From positions 1 to 64,000 of the forward strand of contig JALCLH010000006.1 in assembly GCA_022647765.1 (NCBI GenBank): 64,000 bases of DNA, read 5' to 3'. This document shows positions 26,395 to 36,094 of this stretch, piece by piece; the stretch's first letter is position 1, and the number at the start of each line of letters is the position of its first letter. The notes under the pieces are model-generated. The model had not been told where the DNA came from. It was given only the letters and a program-made list of their open reading frames with translations, and made no database searches. Source of the stretch: Acidipropionibacterium sp. Its GTDB lineage: Bacteria > Actinomycetota > Actinomycetes > Propionibacteriales > Propionibacteriaceae. Made by a program: the position numbers and the translations under genes.

Positions 26395-27151
26395 CGTCCA
26401 CCAGTCCCGTCCAGGAGAATCTCATCCGGTCGCTGCGGCGCACCCGCCCGTCGACCCCGAAGTGCCGTCTCACCATCTCCTCGGTGAGGACGTCGTCCAC
26501 CGGACCCTGGGCCACCAGCCGGCCCGAGTCCATCACCAGCAGATCGTCCGCGAAGGCCGCCGCCAGATCCAGGTCGTGGATCACCGCGACCGTCGTCGTG
26601 CCCAGCTCGCGCACCTTCTCCAGCAGCCCGATCTGGTGACGCTGGTCCAGGTGATTCGTCGGCTCGTCGAGCAGCAGCACCCGCGGCTCCTGGGCCAGCG
26701 CCCGGGCCAGCTGCACCCGCTGCTTCTCGCCGCCCGACAGGCTCGACCAACTGCGGTCGGCCAGATCTGCGACTCCGGTGGCCTCCATCATCGCGGCCAC
26801 CTGCGGGTCGGACCCGCCGCCGCGCCCCCACCGGCCCCGGTAGGGAATCCGGCCCAGCGCCACGACGTCGGCCACCGCGAGATCGACATTGGCCCGGGGC
26901 ACCTGCTCCAGCAGGGCGATGGTGCGGGCGCGACGCCGTCGCGGAATCTGCGCCAGATCCGTCCCCTCCAGCAGCACCCGGCCGTGGCTGGGGGTGCGCA
27001 GCCCCGCCATCAGATGCAGCAGGGTCGTCTTGCCCGAGCCGTTCAGCCCGACCACCATCGTCATCCGGCCGGCGATCACGCGGGTCGTCACCCCGGAGAT
27101 GATCGTGCGGCCATCGGCCTGCCAGGCCAGATCCTCGGTGGCCAGCGCCAC
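26381..27151 (-). CDS. Corrinoid ABC transporter ATPase (BtuD-type)
   Basis: A 256-residue FecE/BtuD-type ATPase, probably starting at GTG 27151. Walker A GLNGSGKTT, signature LSGGEKQRV, Walker B VLLLDEPTNHLD and switch His AVIHDLDLA are all intact. It lies 21 bp after the permease gene. Control by the upstream cobalamin riboswitch identifies the system as a cobalamin or cobinamide importer. Confidence 0.88.
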   Translation of the reverse strand: MALATEDLAWQADGRTIISGVTTRVIAGRMTMVVGLNGSGKTTLLHLMAGLRTPSHGRVLLEGTDLAQIPRRRRARTIALLEQVPRANVDLAVADVVALGRIPYRGRWGRGGGSDPQVAAMMEATGVADLADRSWSSLSGGEKQRVQLARALAQEPRVLLLDEPTNHLDQRHQIGLLEKVRELGTTTVAVIHDLDLAAAFADDLLVMDSGRLVAQGPVDDVLTEEMVRRHFGVDGRVRRSDRMRFSWTGLVDDGRN

Positions 27152-27172
27152 CCGACCGTCGATCTGCCCGGC

Positions 27173-28214
27173 TCATGACCGCCTCGCCTGACGTCTCAGC
27201 AGCACCACGAGCACCGGGGCGCCGGCGGCCGCGGTGATCACCCCGACCGGGATCTCCGAGCCCGGCGCCAGGGTCCTCGCCGCGGTGTCCGACCAGAGGG
27301 TGAGCAGCGCGCCGGCCAGCGCCGACAGCGGCAGCAGGCCGGCGTGACGCGGGCCCCACCAGCAGTCCGCACGATGTGCGGCACGGTGAGCCCCACGAAC
27401 CCGATCGGGCCGACGAAGGCCACGCAGATCGCGGTCGCCAGGGCGGTGCCGACCATGAAGGCCCAGCGCACCGGCGTCACCGCGATGCCCAGGGACTGGG
27501 CGCTGACGTCGCCGAAGGCGAAGGCGTCCAGCACCCGCGCGTTGGCCAGGCAGACCGCCAGGGCGGCCAGCCGCGGTGATGAGCAGGGTGGACGCCGAGG
27601 CCCAGCGCAGCCCGGTGAACGCGCCGAGTGTCCAGGCCAGGGCCGAGCGGGCGGCGTCCTGCTGGCCGAAGACCATGATCATGAGGTTCACCGCGGCGGT
27701 GCACAACTGCCCGACGGCGACGCCGGCCAGGATCGTGCGGCCCGGCCGGCAACTGCCCCGACCGGCCGGTGGCCATCGCCAGCACGAGCACCAGGGCGAC
27801 GATCGCCCCGGCGAAGGAGGCCAGGGTCATCATCACCGTCTGCGACAGGGCACTGTTGACGCCGATCACCAGCACCGCCACCGCGCCGACCGAGGCCCCG
27901 CTGGAGATGCCCAGCAGATAGGGGTCGGCCAGCTCGTTGCCGGTGAGGGTCTGCAGGATCGCCCCCGACAGTGCCAGCAGCGCCCCGACCGCGATCGACC
28001 CGAGCACCCGCGGAGCCCGCATCTGCCAGACGATCTCGTCATTCAGAGGCGTGACGCCGGCTCCCGCGATGAGCCGCATCCGGCGGGCGACGACCCCCAC
28101 GACGTCGGCGGCCGGGATGTGCACCGAGCCGACTCCGAGCACCACGATGGCGCTGGCGATCAGCGCGGCCAGCAGGACCAGGGACCAGAGCGCGGTCCGG
28201 GCTGGCGGCGTCAC
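27173..28214 (-). CDS. Corrinoid ABC transporter permease (BtuC-type; three apparent frameshifts)
   Basis: A FecCD/BtuC permease spread over three frames. From GTG 28214: ARTALWSLVLLAALIASAIV, RAPRVLGSIAVGALLALSG and NELADPYLLGISSGASVG. A shift near 27750 leads to QLCTAAVNLMIMVFG, another near 27572 to ANARVLDAFAFGDVSAQSLG and VGPIGFVGLTVPHIVRT, and a third near 27365 to GLLPLSALAGALLTLW and the C-terminus. All transmembrane segments are preserved in the right order, so the breaks may be sequencing errors. If they are real, the importer has no functional channel. It starts 12 bp after the binding-protein gene. Confidence 0.8.
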
Positions 28215-28225
28215 GCCATCCCCGC

Positions 28226-29386
28226 TCACTTCTTGAACTTCGCCAGCCCGTCGCTCACCGTCTGCGCGCCGTCCGTCAGCTGGGCGCCCGGCGTGGTGGC
28301 CGCGAAGGGCAGGGTGATGAAGCTCTTGTTCTTGACCGCCCGCAGATTCTTCAGCACCGGGTCGGACTCCAGGTACTTGATCTTGTGGGCGGCGGTGTCC
28401 CAGGAGGCGTCGGCCAGCACGATGACGTCGGGGTCGGCGGAGACGACCTTCTCCCAGGATCCGTCGAACCAGTTGGCCTTCTGGCCGGCGAAGACGTTGG
28501 TGGCACCGGTCGCGGACAGGATCAGTTGTGGGCCGCCGGTGCCGCCGCCCAGGAAGGGGGTCTTGTCGCCGGAGTCGTACCAGACGACCTTGAGGCCCTT
28601 GCCGTTCTGGGCCTTCTGAACGCCCGCCAGCTCGGTCTTCTGCTGGTCGATCACCGGGGTAGCGGCCTCGGGCTTGCCGAGGATGGTGGCCACATCGGTG
28701 AGCTCGGAGTAGACGTTGGCCCAGGTGGCGTCGGCGGACTTGGCGTCCTTGGGGCAGCCGAAGGGGCTGATGTAGGTGCCGATTCCCTGCTTGGCCAGTT
28801 CGTCGCGGGTGCCCACACCCTTGTCGGTGAAGGCGCTGGAGTACGAGGCGAAGGCGAAATCCGGCTTGGCGGCCAGGAAGGTCTCCTTGTCGGGGTACTG
28901 CTTGGAGAGGACCTTTACCGAGTCGTAGGCCGACTGCCATTTGGCCGGGATGGCGCCGTCCAGGTAGGCGGTGCCCACCAGGCTCTTCTGCAGCCCGAGC
29001 GCCAGCACATCCTCGGTGGCTCCCTGGTTGAGAGTGACGCCCCTTGTGGCGGGCTTGTCGAGGGTGATCTTGCGGCCGCAGTTGGTGAGCGAGATGGTGC
29101 TCGAGGCCGCGGATCCTGCCGCTGTGGCCGAGCCCGATGCCGATCCCGATGTGGAGGAGCTGGGGGCTCCGGCGCAGCCGGACAGCCCGATCGCCAGTGC
29201 GGAGACGGCGGCTGTGGCCGCCATCGAAATGCGGGCGCGGCGGGAGGCTGTGGTGCGCGGTGCTGGGGTGGGTGGTGTTGCGGTGCCGGATGTTCCCGCG
29301 CTGGCGGCCGTTCCGCGCGGGATCGGGGTACCGGGCGTCGAGGTGCGGGGCGCGCCGATCCGGCGAAGTGGGGATGAGAAGGGCAT
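28226..29386 (-). CDS. Corrinoid-binding lipoprotein (BtuF-type)
   Basis: A 386-residue binding lipoprotein; ATG 29386 is preferred (AGAAAGAG before it) over the track start at 29431. A long cytoplasmic N-terminal leader of about 50 residues precedes the signal helix ISMAATAAVSALAIGLSGC with lipobox LSGC. The mature part begins with an SGSASGSAT linker. The core reads ISLTNCGRKITLDKPATRGVTLNQGATEDVLALGL and PDVIVLADASWD. It is the first gene after a cobalamin riboswitch, with permease, ATPase and ferredoxin-like genes downstream. Confidence 0.87.
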   Translation of the reverse strand: MPFSSPLRRIGAPRTSTPGTPIPRGTAASAGTSGTATPPTPAPRTTASRRARISMAATAAVSALAIGLSGCAGAPSSSTSGSASGSATAAGSAASSTISLTNCGRKITLDKPATRGVTLNQGATEDVLALGLQKSLVGTAYLDGAIPAKWQSAYDSVKVLSKQYPDKETFLAAKPDFAFASYSSAFTDKGVGTRDELAKQGIGTYISPFGCPKDAKSADATWANVYSELTDVATILGKPEAATPVIDQQKTELAGVQKAQNGKGLKVVWYDSGDKTPFLGGGTGGPQLILSATGATNVFAGQKANWFDGSWEKVVSADPDVIVLADASWDTAAHKIKYLESDPVLKNLRAVKNKSFITLPFAATTPGAQLTDGAQTVSDGLAKFKK

Positions 29387-29424
29387 GACGAAGCTCTTTC
29401 TGTATGACGGCTTGCGCGGCCGTG

Positions 29425-29600
29425 CGACCAACAGTTCTCGTCAGGTGGTCTTCGGACTCGGCCTCATCCCCGCACCGGAACCTTCCCGGCCGGATGCTCG
29501 CACACCCCGCCAGTGGTCACCCGTCTCCGGGCCGGTGCAGGTCAGCCATACCGCTGCGCGTCAGCTCCGGCATCTCACCGGATTCCCTTGACCTGACGGG
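29425..29600 (-). ncRNA. Cobalamin riboswitch of the corrinoid transporter operon
   Basis: On the minus strand the core AATCCGGTGAGATGCCGGAG and ACGCGCAGCGGTATGGC run from about 29585 to 29545, and the closing GAGTCCGAAGACCACCTGAC lies at about 29465-29440. It ends about 40 bp upstream of the btuF-type start, which fits control of translation. It is the standard regulatory element for B12 uptake operons. Confidence 0.88.
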
Positions 29601-29667
29601 GTCAGCCTAGGGCAGAGGCCCTCCCGACCGGCCGCCGGGGTGCGCCGGACGGGAGGAGGAGAGGGCC

Positions 29668-29748
29668 ATGGTCCCGATCACTCCCGATACGCCGTGTTCC
29701 TGCACCTTTCGTGCAGAAACCCCGCCTGTCGGGAGTGATCGGGACCAT
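29668..29748. repeat. 81-bp palindromic element, copy 6
   Basis: Arms ATGGTCCCGATCACTCCCGA and TCGGGAGTGATCGGGACCAT are perfect; inner stem CTGCAC/GTGCAG. It lies between the end of the zinc-type transporter operon and the corrinoid riboswitch. Confidence 0.9.
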
Positions 29749-29781
29749 GAGGTCGCTGGCGGCGCCGATCGGCGACCGTCG

Positions 29782-30621
29782 TCAGGCAGCGACCGCCTCA
29801 GCCTCCACCCTGGCGGTGTTCCGGGAGGCCGGGACCCTCCGCCGCAGTGCCGAGACCCCGCGACCGGCAACATAGATCAGCGCGCTGATGGCGGTGACGA
29901 AGAACCCCACCGGCCAGTCGCTCACGTAGGCCAGGGCGATCGACGCCCAGATGGTCACCAGGGCCAGCAGCACCGACAGCGGGATCGCCGTCACTGGACG
30001 CCGGGTGACGAAACGCGCCGCGGCCGGCGGGCCGACCAACAGGGCGAACATCAGCAGGGCCCCGACGATCGGCACGCTCATCGTCGTCGCGCAGGCGAGG
30101 ATGAAGCCGAAAACCACTGTGATGATCTGTGGGTTGACCCCGCGCGAGGGGGCCATCTCCGGCAGCACCGACGCGATCAGCAGTGGCCGGTACAGCAGGC
30201 CCACCGCCGCCAGGCACACCGCGCCGAGCACGATCATCGGGACGATCTGGACCGAGGAGACGCCGAGAATCTGCCCGAACAGCAGCGAGAAGACCTCGGC
30301 CGAGTACTCGCTGGACCGGCTGAGGAAGAACGATCCGAGCCCCAGCATCATCGCCAGCGAGAGCGCGGTGATGACGTCGCTGCGCGCCCTGCGGCCCAGC
30401 ACCGAGATAGTGAGGGCGCCGCCGGCGGCGAAGACCCCCAACCCGATGAGCGGGTCGACGCCGATCAGCACGGCCCCGGCGGCACCCGCGAAGGCGCCGT
30501 GCGGAACCGCGTGGGCCAGGAAGGAGTTGCCCCTCAGCACGACGAAGAAGCCGACCACCCCCGCGATGATCGCGACGATGGTGCCCGCCTCCCAGGCGTT
30601 GACCATGAAGTCCTCGAACAT
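29782..30621 (-). CDS. Zn/Mn-type ABC transporter permease 2
   Basis: A 279-residue ABC-3 family (ZnuB/MntB-type) permease with about 8 helices. FVVLRGNSFLAHAVPHGAFAGAAG matches the family pattern 'r.s...H.s...'. The end is a short Ala/Glu tail. Its start overlaps the stop of the preceding permease by one base (TGATG). Having two different permeases in one operon suggests a heterodimeric channel, as in some actinobacterial zinc or manganese systems. Confidence 0.88.
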   Translation of the reverse strand: MFEDFMVNAWEAGTIVAIIAGVVGFFVVLRGNSFLAHAVPHGAFAGAAGAVLIGVDPLIGLGVFAAGGALTISVLGRRARSDVITALSLAMMLGLGSFFLSRSSEYSAEVFSLLFGQILGVSSVQIVPMIVLGAVCLAAVGLLYRPLLIASVLPEMAPSRGVNPQIITVVFGFILACATTMSVPIVGALLMFALLVGPPAAARFVTRRPVTAIPLSVLLALVTIWASIALAYVSDWPVGFFVTAISALIYVAGRGVSALRRRVPASRNTARVEAEAVAA

Positions 30622-31562
30622 CAGCCCATCACCTCCGCGACGTGCCGTCCCGCGTCCTTGGCGACGGCGGGTGCGGCGGAGGCCTCAGTGGCGGGCTTGA
30701 GCCGGCGACTGTGGATATGAGCGCCGATGCGCACCGCGAGATAGGTGAGGAAGATGAGGGCGACGATGCAGAAGCTGACCGGCCAGTTTGTCGGCCCGCC
30801 CCAGTTGTAGGACTCGTATGAGACCCACACCCCCACCCAGGTGGTGGCGACCGCAATGGCGGCGGACAGCAGCGCGGCAAGACCGAAACGCCGGGTGAGC
30901 AGCAGGGCGGTCGCCGCCGGGCCGATCAGCAGCGCGGTGGACAGGATCGCCCCGATGGTCAGCGAGGACAACTCGACGGCCAGAGCGAGGGCGATGAGGA
31001 ACATGATCCCGGTCAGCCGCACCGGCACCCCTCGGGCGGTGGCGAGGTCGGTGTCCAGGGAGGACATCAGCAGCCATCGATAGGCGGCGACGATGAGCAC
31101 CAGCGACGCGATGCTGAGCCCGATGACGGGTCCGATCACCGCGGGGTTGACGACGAACAGCGATCCGAACAGCACCGAGACGGCGGCGTTGCTGGAACTG
31201 CCGATGGTGGTGTCCCAGTACAGGAACAGCGCCGTGACACCCATTCCGAGACTCAGCACGACGCCGGTGGTGACGTCGCGGCCCTTGAGGCGCTGGACGC
31301 CGATGAGTTCCATCAGCAGCGCGGCGATGATTCCGGCGCCGACGAATCCCCAGACCTGATTGATGCTGACCAGGAATGCGCCGGCGCCGCCGACCGATCC
31401 CAGATCGGCCAGGGCGTGGCCGGCGAAGGACTGTCCGCGCACCACGGTGAAGACGCCCACGATGCCGGTGACGGCCGCGACGAATCCGCCGAGGATCAAC
31501 GCGGTCTGCACCGTGGGGCTGGCCAGGAAGCCGCCCGAGGCGACTGCGACATCGCTTCCCAT
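30621..31562 (-). CDS. Zn/Mn-type ABC transporter permease 1
   Basis: A 313-residue ABC-3 family permease. Marks are FTVVRGQSFAGHALADLGSVGGAGAFL, with the conserved His/Ala-Asp motif, and LTIGAILSTALLIGPAATALLL. The N-terminal 15 residues are polar and the C-terminal 35 residues are a charged tail. It overlaps the ATPase stop and the next permease start by single bases, so the operon is tightly coupled. Confidence 0.9.
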   Translation of the reverse strand: MGSDVAVASGGFLASPTVQTALILGGFVAAVTGIVGVFTVVRGQSFAGHALADLGSVGGAGAFLVSINQVWGFVGAGIIAALLMELIGVQRLKGRDVTTGVVLSLGMGVTALFLYWDTTIGSSSNAAVSVLFGSLFVVNPAVIGPVIGLSIASLVLIVAAYRWLLMSSLDTDLATARGVPVRLTGIMFLIALALAVELSSLTIGAILSTALLIGPAATALLLTRRFGLAALLSAAIAVATTWVGVWVSYESYNWGGPTNWPVSFCIVALIFLTYLAVRIGAHIHSRRLKPATEASAAPAVAKDAGRHVAEVMG

Positions 31563-32446
31563 CAGAGACCTCCTCCCGACGATCCCGACAGTCCCGAGGA
31601 TCCAGATGCCCCCGCGACCTCGGCGGGCAGCTCGTGGTGCACCTCGTCGGGGATCCCGGCGTCATCGGCGATGACCATGACCCGGCCCTCGGCGCGGATG
31701 ACGCGGATCGGCCGCCCGTACAAGCGGGTGAGCACATCGCTGCGGACGACCGCCTCGGGTGACCCGGTGACCGCCCGGCCGCCGGCCAGGTAGACGATCC
31801 GGTCCATCACCGGCAGCAGCAGGTTCATGTCATGGGCGGTGATGACGATCGCCACCCGGTGGGTGCGGCGCAGCCGGTCGAGCAGCGTCACGATGTCATA
31901 GGCGCTGGCGGGGTCGAGGTTCGCCAGCGGCTCGTCGAGCAGCAGTAGCGCCGGATCGCTGATCAGCGCGTGGGCGAGTAGAACGCGTTGCTGCTGGCCG
32001 CCGGACATCTCGCCGATGCGCTGCTCGGCGAAGGAGAGGGCGTTGACGGCGTCCAGCGTCTCGTCGACCCGCTTGCGGGTGGCGCGACGATGCAGCGGGA
32101 TTCCGGGCCGGCCCCCGTCCAGACCGAGGGCGACGACGTCGCGGGCGCGCAGCGGGGCGTCGACATCCAGGGCGACCTTCTGCGGGAGGTAGCCGACCCC
32201 GCCGGTCCGAGCGTCCCGCCGGGGCCGCTCGACGGTACCGGAGGTGGGCTTCAGCACCCCGAGCAGAGACCGCAGCAGGGTGGTCTTCCCGGCGCCGTTG
32301 GCGCCGATCAGCCCCACGAACTCGCCGGGTGCCACATCAAGGTCGACGCCGTCGAGGATCAGTTTGCCGGACAGGGTAACCCGGATGTCCCGGGCGCTGA
32401 GCACAGCGCCCGGGACATCGTTCCACTCCTGTGTGGAGTGGGTCAT
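31562..32446 (-). CDS. Zn/Mn-type ABC transporter ATPase
   Basis: A roughly 294-residue ATPase. ATG 32446 overlaps the stop of the binding-protein gene (ATGA) and is preferred over the track start. Walker A GANGAGKTT, Q-loop GYLPQKV, signature MSGGQQQRV, Walker B LLLLDEPLANLD and switch His ITAHDMN are present. The C-terminal extension after LYGRPIRVIRAEGRVMVIADD ends in a Ser/Gly repeat. It powers metal import through the two downstream permeases. Confidence 0.92.
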   Translation of the reverse strand: MTHSTQEWNDVPGAVLSARDIRVTLSGKLILDGVDLDVAPGEFVGLIGANGAGKTTLLRSLLGVLKPTSGTVERPRRDARTGGVGYLPQKVALDVDAPLRARDVVALGLDGGRPGIPLHRRATRKRVDETLDAVNALSFAEQRIGEMSGGQQQRVLLAHALISDPALLLLDEPLANLDPASAYDIVTLLDRLRRTHRVAIVITAHDMNLLLPVMDRIVYLAGGRAVTGSPEAVVRSDVLTRLYGRPIRVIRAEGRVMVIADDAGIPDEVHHELPAEVAGASGSSGLSGSSGGGL

Positions 32447-33400
32447 AGCTTCTCGGTGGAGGTGCCGCTGGTGAGCGCCTGGTCGAGGGCCGTCATCTCG
32501 GCCTCCATCCACTTCTGGTAGGTGTAGCCGGTCGGCATCGTCTCGTAGACGCCGACAACCGGAATCTTGTTCGAGTGCGACAGGGACAGGTAACGAGAGG
32601 TGACGGCGTCGGTCACCTGCTGGTTGTAGAGGAACACCTTGACCTTCTTGCCGGTGAACAAGGAGTTCTGAGTCGCGGAGTCCTGAGGCGAGGGGTCCGT
32701 GTCATTCATGATTGCGGCCTGGAGGGACCACGGCGTCTTGATGTCGGTTCCGGCCGCCTGGAGCATGTAGTCCGCGACGGGTTCGGTCACCGCGACCGGG
32801 GTGTTCGGATGGTCCTTCTTGAAGGCGGCGATCTGGTCGGTCCAGGTGGCTCAGCGACTTGTCGAAGGTGGTGAGCTGGCTCTGGAAGTAGCTCTCGTGC
32901 GCAGGCTGGATCTTCCCGAGGTCCGCGGCGATCTGCTTCGCGACGGCCGGCATCGTCTTCGGGTCGTACCACAGGTGCGGGTTCGGGGTGTTGTCGGGCA
33001 GCCCCAGGACCTGCTGGGCGTCGATCACGGTGCGGTTGTTGTTCGGCGAGGCCTTCTCCAGCTTGGCCATGAAGTCGTCGTAGCCGACGCCGTTCTGGAT
33101 GACCAGCTGGGCCTTGCTCAGCTCCTTCGCCACGCTCGGACTGGCCTCGAAGGTGTGTGGGTCGGTGTTCGGGTCGCTCATGATCGCCGACGCCGTCACG
33201 TACTGGCCGCCGATCTGCGCGGCGACATCCGAGTACTCGTTCTCCGCGCCGACGACGTTGATCTTCGCGGTGCTGCTGGCCGCAGAACTGCCGCCGGAGG
33301 CGCTGGAGCCCGAGCTGCTACTGGAGCCCGAGCAGCCGGTGAGGCTGGCGGTCACCGCCATGATCGCGGCGCCAGCCGCGATCAGTTTCTTGATACGCAC
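32443..33400 (-). CDS. Zn/Mn-binding lipoprotein, TroA/ZnuA family (frameshifted)
   Basis: A protein of about 318 residues, probably starting at GTG 33400. The signal peptide IKKLIAAGAAIMAVTASLTGC gives a lipobox LTGC, followed by a Ser/Gly linker. Metal-site features of the TroA family are DPHTFEASPSVAKELSKAQLVIQNG (first His) and NPHLWYDPKTMPAVAKQIAADL (second His). The frame breaks near 32850; the other frame continues TWTDQIAAFKKDHPNTPVAVTEPVADYML (acidic ligand) to the stop at 32443. There is no His-rich loop, so zinc and manganese are both possible. The Zur-like box upstream favours zinc. Confidence 0.82.
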
Positions 33401-33505
33401 TTGCTCTGTCCAATCCAGGGACCGGAGTCCCAATCGCTGTGAGTTGTCGAGGAGCTTCTCGATAGGGGACGACCACAGCGGTTGGAGCGGTATCGGGGAG
33501 TTACC

Positions 33506-33522
33506 ACGATAATGGTTCTCGT
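33506..33522. promoter_or_regulatory. Zur-like operator of the Zn/Mn transporter operon
   Basis: ACGATAA-TGG-TTCTCGT, a 7-3-7 near-perfect palindrome about 105 bp before the binding-protein start. Together with the sites at 13373 and 14594 it gives a shared pattern. The rest of the 33401-33767 spacer shows no gene I can support. Confidence 0.55.
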
Positions 33523-33767
33523 TAGCAGACGATACGCGCCGGGACAAGCCGCCATCGGAGGGGGCGCCCGGGGGGCATTGAAGGGGGTCGTGGGGGTGTT
33601 GAGGGAGTGCGAGCCCACGCGGCAGCGTCGTTGAGCCGAGGGGGGATACTCGTCGTGGGATGCCCCCTCCGACAGGTCGATGGATCGTGTCGTGACTGTT
33701 CATTCCCCGGGCCAGAAGGGGCATCCTCTCACCTATCGCGGCGTCCAGCCCGGCATCCACCCCGGCG

Positions 33768-35207
33768 TCACATCTCCATCGCCATCGGCATCGCGAAGAG
33801 CGCGCAGTTGATGGCCACCAGCACCATGATCACCGCCGCGTTGACCGCGAAGGTGCCTCCGGGGCGGGGATCGGCGCGGTTGCCGTGGGCGATCCGGTAG
33901 GCGGTGAACAGGGCGCCCGCGGTGGCCAGGGCGATGAGGGTGTACTGGACGGTCTTGATGGCGTCGGGGGCCACGATCCCCATGTCCATCGTCATACCGC
34001 CGGCGGCCATCGGATGGCCCATCCCCAGCGCATGCATCAGCGAGTACCACAGCGCCTTGCCTTCGCCGAGCAGGTGGAAGCAGGCGTGGGCGATGTGCAC
34101 CCCCAGGCACAACGGGATCATGGGGTAGCCGAACTGGCTGAAGTTCTGCTTCACGGTCCGGCTGTTGATGGCGGTGGCTAGCAGCGCCGCCAGCAGCACC
34201 AGCACCGCGGGGATGGCCACGGTCGGCAGATAGGCGACGCTGAAGTCCACCGCGGTGTTGGCAGTCGTGGTGACATCGGCCTGAAGCACGGCCATGACGT
34301 CGTTCCAGATGGGCAGCATGGTGGCGTTCTCCAGCAGCACGATGCCCATGATCCCGACCGCCAGGCCGGCCACCGGGAAGCGCGGCTTCACGGTCGACCA
34401 CAGCTCGCTGGTGGGCATCCGCGGGCTGATCCGGATGGCGTTCGACGGGCAGGTCTTCACACAGTCGGCGCACAGCGTGCACTCGGCGCTGGTGTCCATC
34501 GCGCGGGGGAACTCGAACATCGGGCAGCCCGGGGCCTTGGCCGCCCCGCGGAAGCAGGCCTTGGTGTCGCAGGAGGAGCAGACCGACCGGTTCGCGCGCA
34601 GCTCCATCATCCCGGCCCGGGCGTAGTTGCTCGACAGGCCGCCCACCGGGCAGACATAGCGGCACCAGGTGCGCCGTTCGTAGAAGACGCCGAAGAAGAT
34701 CACCGCGCCGGCGAAGACCAGCAGCATGATCCCGGAGTACCGGGGCGCCTCGACGATCCCGGTGACGTGCTCGAACCAGGTGACCACCAGGAACAGCGCC
34801 AGGGCGATCCACATCGCGTTGCGCTTGAGAAACGCCGGGGCTCGGTGACGGCGTCCCGCCACTTTCTGGACCAGATCGTTGAGGTAGCCGAAGGGGCAGA
34901 CGGCGCACCACACCCGGCCGAAGAGCACCAGCACGATCGGCAGTGCGGACCACCACAGGATCCACATCACCGCGCTGCCGAAGTTCATGTCGGCGTCGCG
35001 CGGGCCGGCGAGGAGGTCGTAGACGAGGTAGACGGTGAACGCCAGGAACGGGATCTGGAGGACGGCCGGCCACCAGCGGCTGCTGAGGAACCGGTTGACG
35101 GCCCGGTTGTGCAGGGCGTCCGGGGGAGGGAACGGGTCTGAGGGCAATTGATCCAATTGATCCCGGGTGGGGATCTCGGGGCTGAGCAGGACTTCTGTGG
35201 TCGACAT
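33768..35207 (-). CDS. Membrane polyferredoxin (NapH/NosR/CcoG-like 4Fe-4S protein)
   Basis: A roughly 479-residue inner-membrane electron-transfer protein starting at ATG 35207. CX3CP-type motifs at helix ends (WCAVCPFG and WCRYVCPVG), then cytosolic clusters CSSCDTKACFRG...CP and CTLCADCVKTCP, are the plan of NapH/NosR-C-terminal proteins, which pass quinol electrons to a periplasmic acceptor. About ten helices are seen. The C-terminal half has Met/His-rich patches (ALGMGHPMAAGGMTMDMG; end PMAMEM), unusual for the family and suggestive of Cu or another soft metal. It follows the DUF305 gene by 95 bp, under a cobalamin riboswitch. Confidence 0.85.
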   Translation of the reverse strand: MSTTEVLLSPEIPTRDQLDQLPSDPFPPPDALHNRAVNRFLSSRWWPAVLQIPFLAFTVYLVYDLLAGPRDADMNFGSAVMWILWWSALPIVLVLFGRVWCAVCPFGYLNDLVQKVAGRRHRAPAFLKRNAMWIALALFLVVTWFEHVTGIVEAPRYSGIMLLVFAGAVIFFGVFYERRTWCRYVCPVGGLSSNYARAGMMELRANRSVCSSCDTKACFRGAAKAPGCPMFEFPRAMDTSAECTLCADCVKTCPSNAIRISPRMPTSELWSTVKPRFPVAGLAVGIMGIVLLENATMLPIWNDVMAVLQADVTTTANTAVDFSVAYLPTVAIPAVLVLLAALLATAINSRTVKQNFSQFGYPMIPLCLGVHIAHACFHLLGEGKALWYSLMHALGMGHPMAAGGMTMDMGIVAPDAIKTVQYTLIALATAGALFTAYRIAHGNRADPRPGGTFAVNAAVIMVLVAINCALFAMPMAMEM

Positions 35208-35301
35208 GGATACGCGTCCTTCGGGGACATGGCGTCGTCCCGGGGTGGAGCGCGGCGGGACCCGTGTGGGGCGACGCTCGGCAGGTCCCGCCGGCGTCAC
35301 G

Positions 35302-36079
35302 TCACTTGATCGCGGCGAGCATGTTCTGCATCTGGGTGATCTGGGCCGTCTGGGAGCTGATGATGTCGGCGGCCAGGCTGAGCGCCTGAGGGTTCTTGCC
35401 CTTGACGATCTCGTCCTTCGACATGTCGACGGCGGCTTGGTGGTGGACGATCATGAGCTGCAGGTAGAGCTTGTCGAAGGCGGTTCCGTGGGCCGCCTTG
35501 AGCTTGGCCATGTCGGCGTCGGTCATGCCCGGCATGTCATTGCCGCGGATGTCGATGCTGGCCGACGGCGCCGCCGAGCTGGGCATGTGCATTCCGTGCA
35601 TATCCATGCCGGACGCCGAGCCGGACATGTCCATGCCGGGCATGGAGGAGGAGCTCGGCATATCCATGCCGGACATCGAGGACGTGGGCATCGCCGAGGC
35701 GGGCATGCTCATTCCCGGCATCGCGGAGCTCGAGGAGCCGGCCATCGAGGCGTTCCACGTCTTCAGCCAGCTCTGCATCTCCTGGATCTCGGGCTCCTGC
35801 GCCTCCTGGATCTGGGCGGCCAGGGTCTTGACGGCGTCACTGCTGGCGCGGTCGGGGGCCAGGGCCGACATCTCGATGGCACCCTGATGGTGGATGCTCA
35901 TCATCTGGGCGAAGGACATGTCCGCCTCGTTGTGGACGGTCGACACTGTGACCGCACTGGTGGACGCCGTGGGGGTGGGCGAGGACGAGGGGTTGGTGGC
36001 GGCCAGACAGCTGGTGACGCCGATGACGACCACCACGGCGATGGCCGAGCCGGCCTGCGATGCGCGATTTGTTATTCAT
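35302..36079 (-). CDS. Met/His-rich DUF305 lipoprotein (start region frameshifted)
   Basis: A DUF305 protein of about 258 residues. The two four-helix halves carry the family motifs MMSIHHQGAIEMSALA and LMIVHHQAAVDMSKDEI. Between them is a 70-residue Met/Ser/His-rich segment (MPGMSMPASAMPTSSMSGMD; MDMHGMHMP), a likely soft-metal (Cu-type) binding tract. The best start is ATG 36079, which has GGAGGT 10 nt upstream, giving MNNKSR; one base must be lost near 36060 to enter the signal segment SAIAVVVVIGVTSC with a lipobox-like end. It is the first gene behind a cobalamin riboswitch, followed by the polyferredoxin. Confidence 0.82.
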
Positions 36080-36094
36080 GGGAACACGGACCTC